Assembly (NCBI RefSeq): GCF_001767395.1
Contig: NZ_CP017014.1
Coordinates: 124,001-188,000 of the forward strand
Direction of reading: 5' to 3'
DNA: 64,000 nucleotides
Source of the DNA: Rhodococcus sp. WMMA185
GTDB taxonomy: Bacteria > Actinomycetota > Actinomycetes > Mycobacteriales > Mycobacteriaceae
A program made the translations under genes and the position numbers. Under the pieces are notes generated by a model, which was given only the letters and a program-made list of their open reading frames with translations, did no database searches and had not been told where the DNA came from. Shown here piece after piece: positions 43,598 through 51,479 of this stretch (positions within the stretch are counted from its first letter, which is position 1; each line of letters starts with the position of its first letter).

Positions 43598-44494
43598 ATG
43601 GACAACGTGCAGACGGATGCGCCTGACTGGTTCACTTCGGCGTTGGCATCTCCGGTCGAGACGGGCCGCGTCGATGTAGCAGGCGCGCAGGTTCACTATC
43701 GCGCCTGGGGTCCGACGGACTCGCCAGGCATGGTCCTGGTACACGGTGGCGCTGCCCACAGCCGATGGTGGGATCACGTGGCGCCGATGCTGGCCGACGG
43801 GTGCCGGGTGGTCGCGCTCGACCTCACCGGACACGGCGACAGCGACCGGCGCCCGAAGTACGGTCTGGAGCAGTGGGCTGAAGAAGCGCTCGGTGTAGCG
43901 AAGCCGGCCGGAATTTCCGGTGCACCCGTTTTCATCGGGCACAGTATGGGTGGAATCGTGTCCTATGTGGCTGCCCGGCTGTTCGGTGAAGATCTCGCAG
44001 GTGTGCAGATCATCGATTCTCCCGTCCGTGCCCGCACCCCTGAAGAAGAAGAGGCGCGCAGACAACTCTCCTTCGGCCCGAAAAAGGTCTATCCGTCCAG
44101 CAGCGAGGCACTCGAACGCTTCAGATTCGTGCCGCCCCAGGACTCTGCAGTACCCGCAGTTCGGCGTCACGTAGCTCAGACCTCGCTGTGCGAGGTGGAG
44201 GGCGGATGGTCGTGGAAGTTCGACCCCACTGTCTTCAACCGCAGCGGTAGCGATCATCTGCACGGATCAGACCCGCGCTGTCGCATCGCCTATTTCCGCG
44301 CCGAGAACGGCATCATCGACGACGCGATGATGGACAGCATGCGTCGCCGTTTCGGGCCCGCAGCCGTGGTGGCCGAGATCCCCGCCGCGGGACATCACGT
44401 GATGATCGACCAGCCGCTTGCCCTGGTCGCGGGTATCCGCACCGTTCTCGCGGCCTGGGACGCGGAAGATGCCGTGTCGGGGATGCCGGACTGA
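43598..44494 (+). CDS. Alpha/beta hydrolase
   Basis: This 298-residue hydrolase shows VLVHGGAAHSRWWDHV (oxyanion hole), DLTGHGDSDRR, the nucleophile elbow IGHSMGG and the C-terminal PAAGHHVMIDQP with the catalytic His. The general type matches MhpC/MenH-like C-C bond or ester hydrolases. The true substrate cannot be read from the sequence. It ends one base before the stop of the convergent trpF gene. Confidence 0.85.
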   Translation: MDNVQTDAPDWFTSALASPVETGRVDVAGAQVHYRAWGPTDSPGMVLVHGGAAHSRWWDHVAPMLADGCRVVALDLTGHGDSDRRPKYGLEQWAEEALGVAKPAGISGAPVFIGHSMGGIVSYVAARLFGEDLAGVQIIDSPVRARTPEEEEARRQLSFGPKKVYPSSSEALERFRFVPPQDSAVPAVRRHVAQTSLCEVEGGWSWKFDPTVFNRSGSDHLHGSDPRCRIAYFRAENGIIDDAMMDSMRRRFGPAAVVAEIPAAGHHVMIDQPLALVAGIRTVLAAWDAEDAVSGMPD

Positions 44495-44495
44495 G

Positions 44496-45083
44496 TCAGG
44501 CTCCGGATCGGACCGTGGCGACGAACTGCTCGATCAGCGCCACGTCCTTCACACCCCGAGACGATTCGACGCCGCTCGATACGTCGACGCCCCACGCGCC
44601 GGTTTGTTCGATGGCCGTCCTCACGTTGCCCGGGTGAAGTCCGCCGGCAAGGATCCAGTCACCGGCGGGCCTACTCTGTCCGGTCCAGTCCCAAGGCACT
44701 CCGGCGCCGGCGGTCGCCCCGTCGACGAGAAGATGGTCTGCGCCGAGGTCGCCGGAACCGTCACCTGCGGTTATCGCTCGAATCACGCGGAGACCCGCCT
44801 CGTGTAGCCGGTTCACTTCATCGGCGGACTTCAGGTCGTGCACCTGAACCGTGCCCACACCTGCCGTTGAGGCAACCTCGATCACCTCGGCAACGGGAGC
44901 GCCCTTGAACACGCCCACCGCGACGGTGTCGTCCGTGGTGCGGCGGACCAGCGGCGCCGCATCCTGCGCGGATATCCGGCGGACGCTCTCGGCGAAGACG
45001 AAGCCCACTGCTTCGACGCCGAGGCGCACAGCGGCATCGACAGAGCTTTCGTCACGCAGACCGCAGACCTTGATGAATGTCAC
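44496..45083 (-). CDS. trpF: Phosphoribosylanthranilate isomerase
   Basis: This 195-residue (beta/alpha)8 enzyme should catalyse the Amadori rearrangement of phosphoribosylanthranilate in tryptophan synthesis. The catalytic Cys is C7 in IKVCGLR and the likely general acid is D121 in HLLVDG; the terminal GVDVSSGVESSRGVKD is the usual phosphate-binding and C-terminal segment. The loop TAGAGVPWDW replaces the common GGTGxxFDW. No other trp gene adjoins it. Most actinobacteria lack TrpF because PriA does both the HisA and TrpF reactions, so its presence is notable. Confidence 0.85.
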   Translation of the reverse strand: MTFIKVCGLRDESSVDAAVRLGVEAVGFVFAESVRRISAQDAAPLVRRTTDDTVAVGVFKGAPVAEVIEVASTAGVGTVQVHDLKSADEVNRLHEAGLRVIRAITAGDGSGDLGADHLLVDGATAGAGVPWDWTGQSRPAGDWILAGGLHPGNVRTAIEQTGAWGVDVSSGVESSRGVKDVALIEQFVATVRSGA

Positions 45084-45153
45084 GGCACAACTTTAGTGGC
45101 AGCACCGAACCCGGCGACGATCGAGCGTGTCGAAGTTCTGAAGCCGAACCGCG

Positions 45154-45169
45154 GAACATGTTCTATATT
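45154..45169 (+). promoter_or_regulatory. Candidate promoter/operator of the acyl-CoA dehydrogenase gene
   Basis: GAACATGTTC (45154-45163) is a perfect 10-bp palindrome directly followed by the -10-like TATATT (45164-45169). It lies in the 174-bp divergent gap between trpF and the acyl-CoA dehydrogenase gene. It shares the AACnnGTT core of the site before fprB but lacks the outer T. Confidence 0.35.
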
Positions 45170-45257
45170 TGCGCCAGGTTCGGTATTTGAGTCACACCCG
45201 GTATTTGCATGAATCCCCTTCATCAAGCCCATTGCCCAGGTGATTGGAGTGCACGGC

Positions 45258-46496
45258 ATGTATGAGTGGTCCGACACCGATGTGATGTTCCGCGACGCGA
45301 TTCGCGAGTTCATCGACAAGGAGATCCGACCGCACGTCGACCAGTTGGAGTCCGGCGCGATGCCGCCTTTCGACATCATCCGCAAACTTTTCACCACGTT
45401 CGGGCTGGACGAGATGGCCCGTGACGCGCTGGAGAAGTCGCTCGCCCGTGAGCGTGGCGAAGGCAAGGGCGACAAGGCGAAGCAGGACAAGTCCGGAGGA
45501 CTCGGCGGAGCGGGGAGCATGGGCGTAGTCATGAACGCCGAACTGGCCGGCGTGAGCCTGGGACTCGTCGTTTCACTCGGTGTGAGCCTGGGGTTGACCG
45601 CCGGAACCATCCGCAGTCGCGGGACGCTGGCTCAGAAGGAGCGCTGGCTTCCCGGCCTGGTCACCTTCGAGAAAGTCGGCGCGTGGGCGATCACCGAACC
45701 AGATTCCGGTTCGGACGCATTCGGCGGCATGAAGTCCTACGTCCGGCGCGACGGGGAAGACTACATTCTCAACGGCCAGAAGACGTTCATCACCAACGGT
45801 CCATTTGCGGACGTCGTCATCGTTTATGCCAAGCTCGACGAGGGGGATACTTCCCTCGATCGCCGCGACCGCAAGGTCCTCGCCTTCGTTCTCGATGCCG
45901 GCATGGAGGGGTTCACCCAGGGGGCACCGTTCAAGAAGATGGGCATGAATTCCTCGCCCACCGGCGAGTTGTTCTTCGACAACGTGCGGATCACCCGAGA
46001 CCGATTGCTGGGCGAGACCGAAGACGGCGGCAGTTCCGACGGGAAGTCCAGCGCCAAGGAGAATTTCGCCGCTGAACGAATCGGTATCGCGACGATGGCT
46101 CTCGGCATCATCAACGAGTGCCACCGACTGTGCATCGACTACGCGAAAACCCGCAAGACGTGGGGCAGGGAAATCGCGCAGTTCCAGCTCATCCAACTCA
46201 AACTCGCCGAGATGGAGGTGGCGCGGATCAACGTGCAGAACATGGTCTTCAATGCCATCGAGCGCACCGCGGCGGGTGATCAGGTGAGCCTGGCGGAGGC
46301 ATCTGCGATGAAGCTCTATTCTTCGCGGGCTGCTACCGATGTTGCGATGGAAGCCGTCCAACTCTTCGGCGGCAACGGCTACATGACGGAGTATCGCGTG
46401 GAGCAACTCGCTCGCGACGCGAAGTCGCTGATGATCTACGCCGGCAGCAACGAGATTCAGGTAACGCATATCGCGAAGGGATTGCTGGCGAACTGA
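45258..46496 (+). CDS. Acyl-CoA dehydrogenase with isovaleryl/LCAD-type catalytic Glu
   Basis: This 412-residue flavoenzyme shows WAITEPDSGSDAFGGM, FITNGPFAD, GMNSSPTGELFFDN, TRKTWGREIAQFQ and QLFGGNGYMTEYRVEQ, typical of ACADs. The usual catalytic Glu site reads IYAGSNEIQ, with Ala in its place. A Glu in the helix AAERIGIATMA (E273 from this start) matches the alternative position used by isovaleryl- and long-chain acyl-CoA dehydrogenases, so activity is likely kept. A Gly/Lys-rich insertion (about residues 64-90) is unusual. The ATG at 45258 is chosen because GGAG lies nine bases before it; a GTG at 45240 is the alternative. Confidence 0.85.
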   Translation: MYEWSDTDVMFRDAIREFIDKEIRPHVDQLESGAMPPFDIIRKLFTTFGLDEMARDALEKSLARERGEGKGDKAKQDKSGGLGGAGSMGVVMNAELAGVSLGLVVSLGVSLGLTAGTIRSRGTLAQKERWLPGLVTFEKVGAWAITEPDSGSDAFGGMKSYVRRDGEDYILNGQKTFITNGPFADVVIVYAKLDEGDTSLDRRDRKVLAFVLDAGMEGFTQGAPFKKMGMNSSPTGELFFDNVRITRDRLLGETEDGGSSDGKSSAKENFAAERIGIATMALGIINECHRLCIDYAKTRKTWGREIAQFQLIQLKLAEMEVARINVQNMVFNAIERTAAGDQVSLAEASAMKLYSSRAATDVAMEAVQLFGGNGYMTEYRVEQLARDAKSLMIYAGSNEIQVTHIAKGLLAN

Positions 46497-46505
46497 GAGC
46501 GCGGC

Positions 46506-46883
46506 TCACACGGACCCCAGCAGAGCGAGGACGGATATGGGGAGTAGGAGCAGCCATTGGGGCAGCCGAAACAGTCGTGTCCAGCCGTCGAAGGTCAGGG
46601 TTATCACGAGAAACACGCCTGAGTAGGCAGCAAAATACACCCCTATCAGTAGCCCCACGAGTTGCGTTCCCTCCGGCTGCGCCAGCCCGAGGAATATGAG
46701 GGCGGCTGCAGCGAGGACCAGGTCCGCGCTGACCAGGTGCCACACCGCGTGCATGGTGCGTTTGGGGACCTGGGCAAGGGCGGAGGCAAGCAGGGGTCGG
46801 ACCGTATCGACGTGCCCGGCCGTCAGGTGAATTGCAGAGACGGCAGCCGCTGTGACGCCCGCGGCGATGAGCATGCCGTTCAT
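46506..46883 (-). CDS. Four-helix membrane protein, unknown function
   Basis: This 125-residue protein has four predicted transmembrane helices (about residues 4-18, 48-66, 73-96 and 105-123) and the motif MHAVWHLVSADL with His residues inside the membrane. I do not recognise the family with confidence. Its start overlaps the stop of the TetR gene by four bases (ATGA), so the two are translated together and the protein is probably under that regulator. Confidence 0.7.
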   Translation of the reverse strand: MNGMLIAAGVTAAAVSAIHLTAGHVDTVRPLLASALAQVPKRTMHAVWHLVSADLVLAAAALIFLGLAQPEGTQLVGLLIGVYFAAYSGVFLVITLTFDGWTRLFRLPQWLLLLPISVLALLGSV

Positions 46884-47467
46884 CGGGCTCCGACCCCGCT
46901 TGTGACGACGTCGGCCAGTTGGTTGGCCAGTTCCGCGTGGACGGGCTCGCCCATCAATCCCACGTGGAAGAAGACCGCGCCGGCGAGTGTGTCGAGGATC
47001 AGCTCTACATCTACGTCATCGGTGAGTTCGCCGGACGCGACGGCGCGCTCGAAAATCTCGACCATTCGCTCCCTGGCCGGAGCCAGGAAAGTTGATCGCA
47101 GGCGCCCCCGTAGTACGGAATCGGCCGCAAAGTCGGCCAACAGGCCAGGCAGTGCGGCTGCGGCGGCCGGTGCAGAGAACTCGTCGACGAGGTCCTGGGT
47201 GAACTGGGTGATATCCCCGGCCAGGGTGCCAGTGTTGGGGACGGGTCCGACATCGGTTGTGGTGAACAGCGCCTCGTAGACCAGTTCCGGCTTGCCGGAC
47301 CAACGGCGATAGATCGCGTCTTTGCCCACGCCGGCACGGGTGGCGATGGCACCGATCGAGGTACCCGCGTAGCCATGTTCGGTAATCAATTCCTCGGTGG
47401 TGCGGATGATGGCATCGTGCGTGCGCCTGTCACGTGGACGCCCCGGTGCGTGTTCTGCAGCAGTCAT
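46880..47467 (-). CDS. TetR/AcrR family transcriptional regulator
   Basis: This 195-residue regulator has an N-terminal helix-turn-helix, YAGTSIGAIATRAGVGKDA followed by IYRRWSGKPELVYEAL, and a helical C-terminal ligand domain of the TetR_C type. It should repress its own two-gene operon through the perfect palindrome that lies 12-25 bp before its start codon (47479-47492). The downstream membrane protein gene overlaps it by four bases. The ligand is unknown. Confidence 0.88.
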   Translation of the reverse strand: MTAAEHAPGRPRDRRTHDAIIRTTEELITEHGYAGTSIGAIATRAGVGKDAIYRRWSGKPELVYEALFTTTDVGPVPNTGTLAGDITQFTQDLVDEFSAPAAAAALPGLLADFAADSVLRGRLRSTFLAPARERMVEIFERAVASGELTDDVDVELILDTLAGAVFFHVGLMGEPVHAELANQLADVVTSGVGAR

Positions 47468-47478
47468 ACTTTTACCTT

Positions 47479-47492
47479 ACGGGTCGACCCGT
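47479..47492. promoter_or_regulatory. Perfect palindromic operator of the TetR operon
   Basis: ACGGGTCGACCCGT is a perfect 14-bp palindrome 12 bp upstream of the TetR start codon, with A/T-rich sequence on its far side. Position and symmetry suit autoregulation by the adjoining TetR protein. Confidence 0.6.
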
Positions 47493-47597
47493 TTTGAAAT
47501 AAACCCCTGCCCAAGATTTCTGTTCGTCCTTCGCATCGAGCGCGCTCGTACCCGACGTGGAGGTGTCTGGGCTGGACGGTCGAGATCGTGGCAGTGT

Positions 47598-48614
47598 TCA
47601 GGATTCGCGGCCCTGCGATATCCACTGCGGATCCTGCGAACGCGCACCTTCGACGTGGTTTCGGACCGAGTTCAGCACGGCCATCTGGGCCTTGCTCAGT
47701 TCGATGTCGAGAGCACCGGCATTCTCGTCCACCCGTTCTGCGCGGCGGGTCCCGGGAATGGGCACGACCGGTATGCGGAACTCGGCGCCCTGTGCGTAGA
47801 GCCATGCCAGCGCAATCTGCGCGGGGGTGGCTCCGACTTTGTCTGCGACGGCTTTGACCGCGTCCATCGCGCCTAGATTCCGTTGCAGCGTGCCCTCCGC
47901 GAATCGTGGCAGTGTTCGGCGGAAATCGTTGGGCGCCAACGAGTCGACGTCGGTGACCGTTCCAGTGAGAAAGCCTCGCCCGAGTGGAGAATAGGGGACG
48001 AACCCGACCCCCAGCGCAGCCGCCGCGGGGACGACCTGCGTTTCGACGTCGCGGCTCCAGATGCTCCACTCCGACTGGACCGCGCTGATCGGATGCACGG
48101 CGTGCGCTGCTCCGAGTTCTTCGGCCGTCACCTCCGACAGTCCGAGATGGCGCACCTTGCCCGCCGTCACCAGTTCGGACATCGCGCCGACAGTTTCCTC
48201 GATGGGTACCGACATGTCACGGCGATGCATGTAGTAGAGATCGATCGTGTCGATCCCGAGTCGTTGCAAACTCGCGTCCGCCGCCTCGTGGACGTACGTA
48301 CGGTCTCCTCGTATCGAGACGCCACCCTCGCGGAGTTTCCTGGTCTCGCCTTGAATTCCGAACTTGGTGGCAAGCGTGACGTCATCGCGTCGATCCTTTA
48401 GGAACCGAGCGAGCAATCGCTCATTGTCGCCGGCACCGTACACATCTGCGGTATCTATGAAGGTCACTCCGAGGTCCACCGTGTGGTGCAGTGTCGCAAG
48501 CGCCTTCTCGGAATCGATTCCGCCGTAGGGCGGTGCGAAAGCCATTGCTCCGAAACCCATGTTGGATACGGTGAGCGAACTACCGAGCATTGTGGTACCG
48601 ATGGTAGCCATCAT
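47598..48614 (-). CDS. Aldo/keto reductase
   Basis: This 338-residue NADPH-dependent oxidoreductase has the (beta/alpha)8 AKR fold. The catalytic residues appear as D and Y in FIDTADVYG, K in LATKFG and H in LYYMHRRD, and the cofactor segment is VPIPGTRRAERVDEN. It resembles the stress-related AKR13-type reductases of bacteria. Two adjacent ATG codons are possible starts. The gene is divergent from the IPNS-like oxygenase, and a 14-bp palindrome of MerR type lies between them. Confidence 0.9.
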   Translation of the reverse strand: MMATIGTTMLGSSLTVSNMGFGAMAFAPPYGGIDSEKALATLHHTVDLGVTFIDTADVYGAGDNERLLARFLKDRRDDVTLATKFGIQGETRKLREGGVSIRGDRTYVHEAADASLQRLGIDTIDLYYMHRRDMSVPIEETVGAMSELVTAGKVRHLGLSEVTAEELGAAHAVHPISAVQSEWSIWSRDVETQVVPAAAALGVGFVPYSPLGRGFLTGTVTDVDSLAPNDFRRTLPRFAEGTLQRNLGAMDAVKAVADKVGATPAQIALAWLYAQGAEFRIPVVPIPGTRRAERVDENAGALDIELSKAQMAVLNSVRNHVEGARSQDPQWISQGRES

Positions 48615-48637
48615 TCAACGGTACGACGTGGTAGGCC

Positions 48638-48651
48638 TGGAGTGCACTCCA
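48638..48651. promoter_or_regulatory. MerR-type palindrome in the AKR/oxygenase divergent region
   Basis: TGGAGTGCACTCCA is a perfect 14-bp palindrome 24-37 bp before the aldo/keto reductase start. Such TGGAGT-ACTCCA elements are typical of MerR-family operators placed in long promoter spacers. No MerR gene is present in the window. Confidence 0.5.
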
Positions 48652-48791
48652 AACCGCTGCCCGGCGGATTTATGAGGCATGAACAGTTGTGCTCGCAGGT
48701 TCGACTGCGGAAGCTGGAGAAGGTATCGATCTCACGTCCGGACTCATGTGAATCAACACGAACTCTGGAACGAAGGAATTGGAGTGACCAG

Positions 48792-49748
48792 ATGACCCCG
48801 ATTTCCACCATCGACCTTTCACTCTGGCGGGCAGGCGGCGAGTCCGCCGCCAATGTCGCCCGGGAAGTGGATGAAGGCCTCCAACGCGCCGGGTTTCTGC
48901 TGGTCCGCGAGCACGGAGTCCCACGCGAACTGGTCGCCGATGTGCGGGCCGCCGCGCGCAAGTTCTTCGCGCTCCCCGAAGAGGTGAAGGCTCAGTACTC
49001 GACGATCGTCGGCGGACGCGGCTGGATCCCGCCGGGTATGGAGGCGGACGGGTACGCCGAGGGCACCGAGACGCCCCCGGATCTCAAGGAGTCGTTTACC
49101 GCCGGGCCCGAGACGCCTGTCGGAGACCCCGTCGTCGATGACGTGTGGTTCGGCCCCAATGTGTGGCCTGCCGAAGTGGTGGAACTACGTGTTCTCCTCA
49201 CCGCCTATACCGAGGCGGTGCGCAAGTTGTCCAACGAGCTCTTGGCGTTGCTCTCGACTGCGCTCGGGTTGCCCGGTAACTATTTCGAAGGGTGCACCGA
49301 TCGGCCGACGTGGATGTTCAAGCTCAACCACTACCCACCGCTCGCGACGGTGGGTGAGCCCGAATCCGGTCAGTTCCGTATCGGGCCACACACCGATTTC
49401 GGCACCGTTACCGTTCTGGACCGGGAACCGGGCGAAGGCGGGCTCCAGGTATACACCGAAGAGGGAGGCTGGGAAGACGCGCCTTACGACCCGGAGGCTC
49501 TCACCGTCAACATTGGTGATCTCCTCGAATACTGGAGCGGAAGGCGCTGGCCGTCGGGTCGGCACCGAGTCCTGCCGCCTCAAGCCGGGGCTCCTGAGGA
49601 AGACCTCGTCTCGCTCATCTTCTTCTATGAACTCAACCACGACGCTCGGGTGACACCTCTCGCTCCGCCGATCGGAACCGTCGCCGGCCTCGAGCCCGTC
49701 ATTTCAGCCGATTTCATCAAGTCGCGATTGGACAAGATCACGATGTAG
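48792..49748 (+). CDS. Isopenicillin-N-synthase-like non-haem iron oxygenase
   Basis: This 318-residue protein has the two-domain layout of 2-oxoglutarate/Fe(II) oxygenases: an N-terminal DIOX_N region starting ISTIDLSLW and a C-terminal jelly roll. Iron ligands are the His and Asp in GPHTDFGTVTVL and the His in SGRHRVLPP. The R-x-S motif that binds 2-oxoglutarate reads LVSLIFF here, so its Arg is replaced by Leu. The substrate is unknown. The ATG at 48792 follows GGAGTGACC; the longer frame upstream crosses the divergent promoter. It ends three bases from the ABC-F stop. Confidence 0.85.
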   Translation: MTPISTIDLSLWRAGGESAANVAREVDEGLQRAGFLLVREHGVPRELVADVRAAARKFFALPEEVKAQYSTIVGGRGWIPPGMEADGYAEGTETPPDLKESFTAGPETPVGDPVVDDVWFGPNVWPAEVVELRVLLTAYTEAVRKLSNELLALLSTALGLPGNYFEGCTDRPTWMFKLNHYPPLATVGEPESGQFRIGPHTDFGTVTVLDREPGEGGLQVYTEEGGWEDAPYDPEALTVNIGDLLEYWSGRRWPSGRHRVLPPQAGAPEEDLVSLIFFYELNHDARVTPLAPPIGTVAGLEPVISADFIKSRLDKITM

Positions 49749-49751
49749 GGC

Positions 49752-51347
49752 CTACGGACTCTCATAGTCGCGAAGACCCTCGTCGGTCAGTTCCAGCCAA
49801 CGGGTGACGCCGAGATCGCTCAAGAACTGTCGATCGTGGCTCACCACGATCAGTGCTCCCCGGTAGCTGCGAAGCGCCTGTGCAAGGTGCGCGAGGCTCG
49901 GCAGGTCGAGGTTGTTGGTGGGTTCGTCCATCAGCAGTAGGCGAGGTGCCGGCTCGGCCAGCAGGATGGTCGCGAGTGCCGCCCGAAGTCGTTCCCCACC
50001 GGACAATGCGGATGCGCGCACATCGGAATCGTTGCCCCGGAACAGGAACCTGGCCAAGTGAGCGCGGATCTGTTGCGCGGACGCATGCGGTGCAGCAGCC
50101 GCGACGTTCTCGGCCACCGTCAGCGACTCGTCGAATACGTCGAGCCGTTGCGGCAGGGTCTTGAAAGGTACTCGAGGTCCGGCCGCGACAACAGTCTCGA
50201 GCAGCGTGGTCTTACCGACGCCATTGGGGCCGACTATGGCGATGCGCTCGGGGCCAGTGACATCGAACGAGACCGGATGCCCGCTCGGAAGGCATGCGTT
50301 TCGGACAGACACAACCTGCTGGCCGGAGTGCACCTCCGTATCCGGGAGGTCGATTCGCACCTCGCGGTCGTCGCGTAACGCGCTCTCCGCTTCGGTAAGC
50401 GTCTCCTTTGCTTCTTCGACCTTGCCGATATGGCTGCTGCGCAGCTTGCCCGCCGACTCCTGCGCCGTACGCTTCTGAAGTCTCATCGCAGCTCTCGGCG
50501 CACGCTTGTTTTCGAACATTTTCTGCCCGTAGCGTTTACGGCGGTCGAGCTTGATGCGGGCCTCGGCCAGTTCCCGCTTTTGCTTCTCCATATCGTTTCG
50601 CGCATCGCGCACCGCGGCCCTCGCGGCCTCCTGCTCGGCCTCGATCGTCTCGAGGTAGGTGCTGAAGTTGCCTCCGAACATGCGAATCTCGCCACCACGC
50701 AGTTCCGCGATGGAGTCCATCAAGTCGAGCAGGTCGCGGTCGTGGCTGACCACCAGCAGCGTGCCCGAGAACTGTTGCGCTACTTCGTAGAGTCTGCTCC
50801 GGGATTCGGCGTCGAGATTGTTCGTGGGCTCGTCGAGGAGGAGGATTTCCGGGTCCTTCAGCAACTGTGTGGTGAGGGATAGCAGCATGGTCTCGCCGCC
50901 GGACAGATTGCCAACGGTGCGATCGAGGTCGGATGCATTCCGCAGCACGCTCCCTAGGCCGAGTCGCCGAAGAGTGGACAGCGCGCGTTCCTCGATGTCC
51001 CAGTGGCCTTGGGCGACATCGAAATCAGCGGCCGTACCGCAACCGGACTCGATGCGGTGCAACGCCCCCCGGAGGTCGGCGATGCCCAGGATCCGGTCGA
51101 TCCGCAGAGTCGGATCGAGTGTGATGTCCTGCGGAAGGTACGCCAGCTCGCCCCGGGCCGTCACCGACCCGCGGTCGGGGTGCAGGCGACCGGCGATCAA
51201 CCGGAGCAGTGTGGACTTGCCTGAGCCGTTGAGGCCGACGAGGCCTGTACGCCCAGTACCGATGACAGCATCGAGGCTTTCGAAGACGGGTTCGCCGTCA
51301 GGCCAGGTGAACGTGAGATCGGAGAGAGATAGGTATGACTGGGCCAT
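49752..51347 (-). CDS. ABC-F family ATPase (ribosome-protection type)
   Basis: This 531-residue cytoplasmic protein has two ABC domains and no transmembrane part. Domain 1 has GLNGSGKST, LSGGETM and LLLDEPTNNLD; domain 2 has GPNGVGKTT, LSGGERL and LLMDEPTNNLD. Between them lies a long charged linker (about residues 235-330) that in ABC-F proteins reaches into the ribosome. Members confer antibiotic resistance or tune translation; which applies here cannot be told. The ATG at 51347 follows GGAG. A five-codon open frame in the leader hints at attenuation. Confidence 0.9.
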   Translation of the reverse strand: MAQSYLSLSDLTFTWPDGEPVFESLDAVIGTGRTGLVGLNGSGKSTLLRLIAGRLHPDRGSVTARGELAYLPQDITLDPTLRIDRILGIADLRGALHRIESGCGTAADFDVAQGHWDIEERALSTLRRLGLGSVLRNASDLDRTVGNLSGGETMLLSLTTQLLKDPEILLLDEPTNNLDAESRSRLYEVAQQFSGTLLVVSHDRDLLDLMDSIAELRGGEIRMFGGNFSTYLETIEAEQEAARAAVRDARNDMEKQKRELAEARIKLDRRKRYGQKMFENKRAPRAAMRLQKRTAQESAGKLRSSHIGKVEEAKETLTEAESALRDDREVRIDLPDTEVHSGQQVVSVRNACLPSGHPVSFDVTGPERIAIVGPNGVGKTTLLETVVAAGPRVPFKTLPQRLDVFDESLTVAENVAAAAPHASAQQIRAHLARFLFRGNDSDVRASALSGGERLRAALATILLAEPAPRLLLMDEPTNNLDLPSLAHLAQALRSYRGALIVVSHDRQFLSDLGVTRWLELTDEGLRDYESP

Positions 51348-51414
51348 GGTGTACTCCAGAGGAAGGTGCGGATGAAGACTCGCGGACTACCTCTTCAGGA
51401 GCAATGGACCGTTC

Positions 51415-51432
51415 CTATCGACTCGTGTGCAT
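51415..51432 (-). promoter_or_regulatory. Possible leader peptide upstream of the ABC-F gene
   Basis: The minus strand contains ATG-CAC-ACG-AGT-CGA-TAG, encoding MHTSR, about 70 bp upstream of the ABC-F start. A possible promoter (TTGCGC, 17 bp, TACCGT) lies just before it. ABC-F resistance genes are often controlled by such short leaders. The evidence is weak because any short frame can arise by chance. Confidence 0.3.
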
Positions 51433-51479
51433 GTTGGCAATGTCCACGGTAGGGCGCCACCGATATTTGCGCAATCGAA

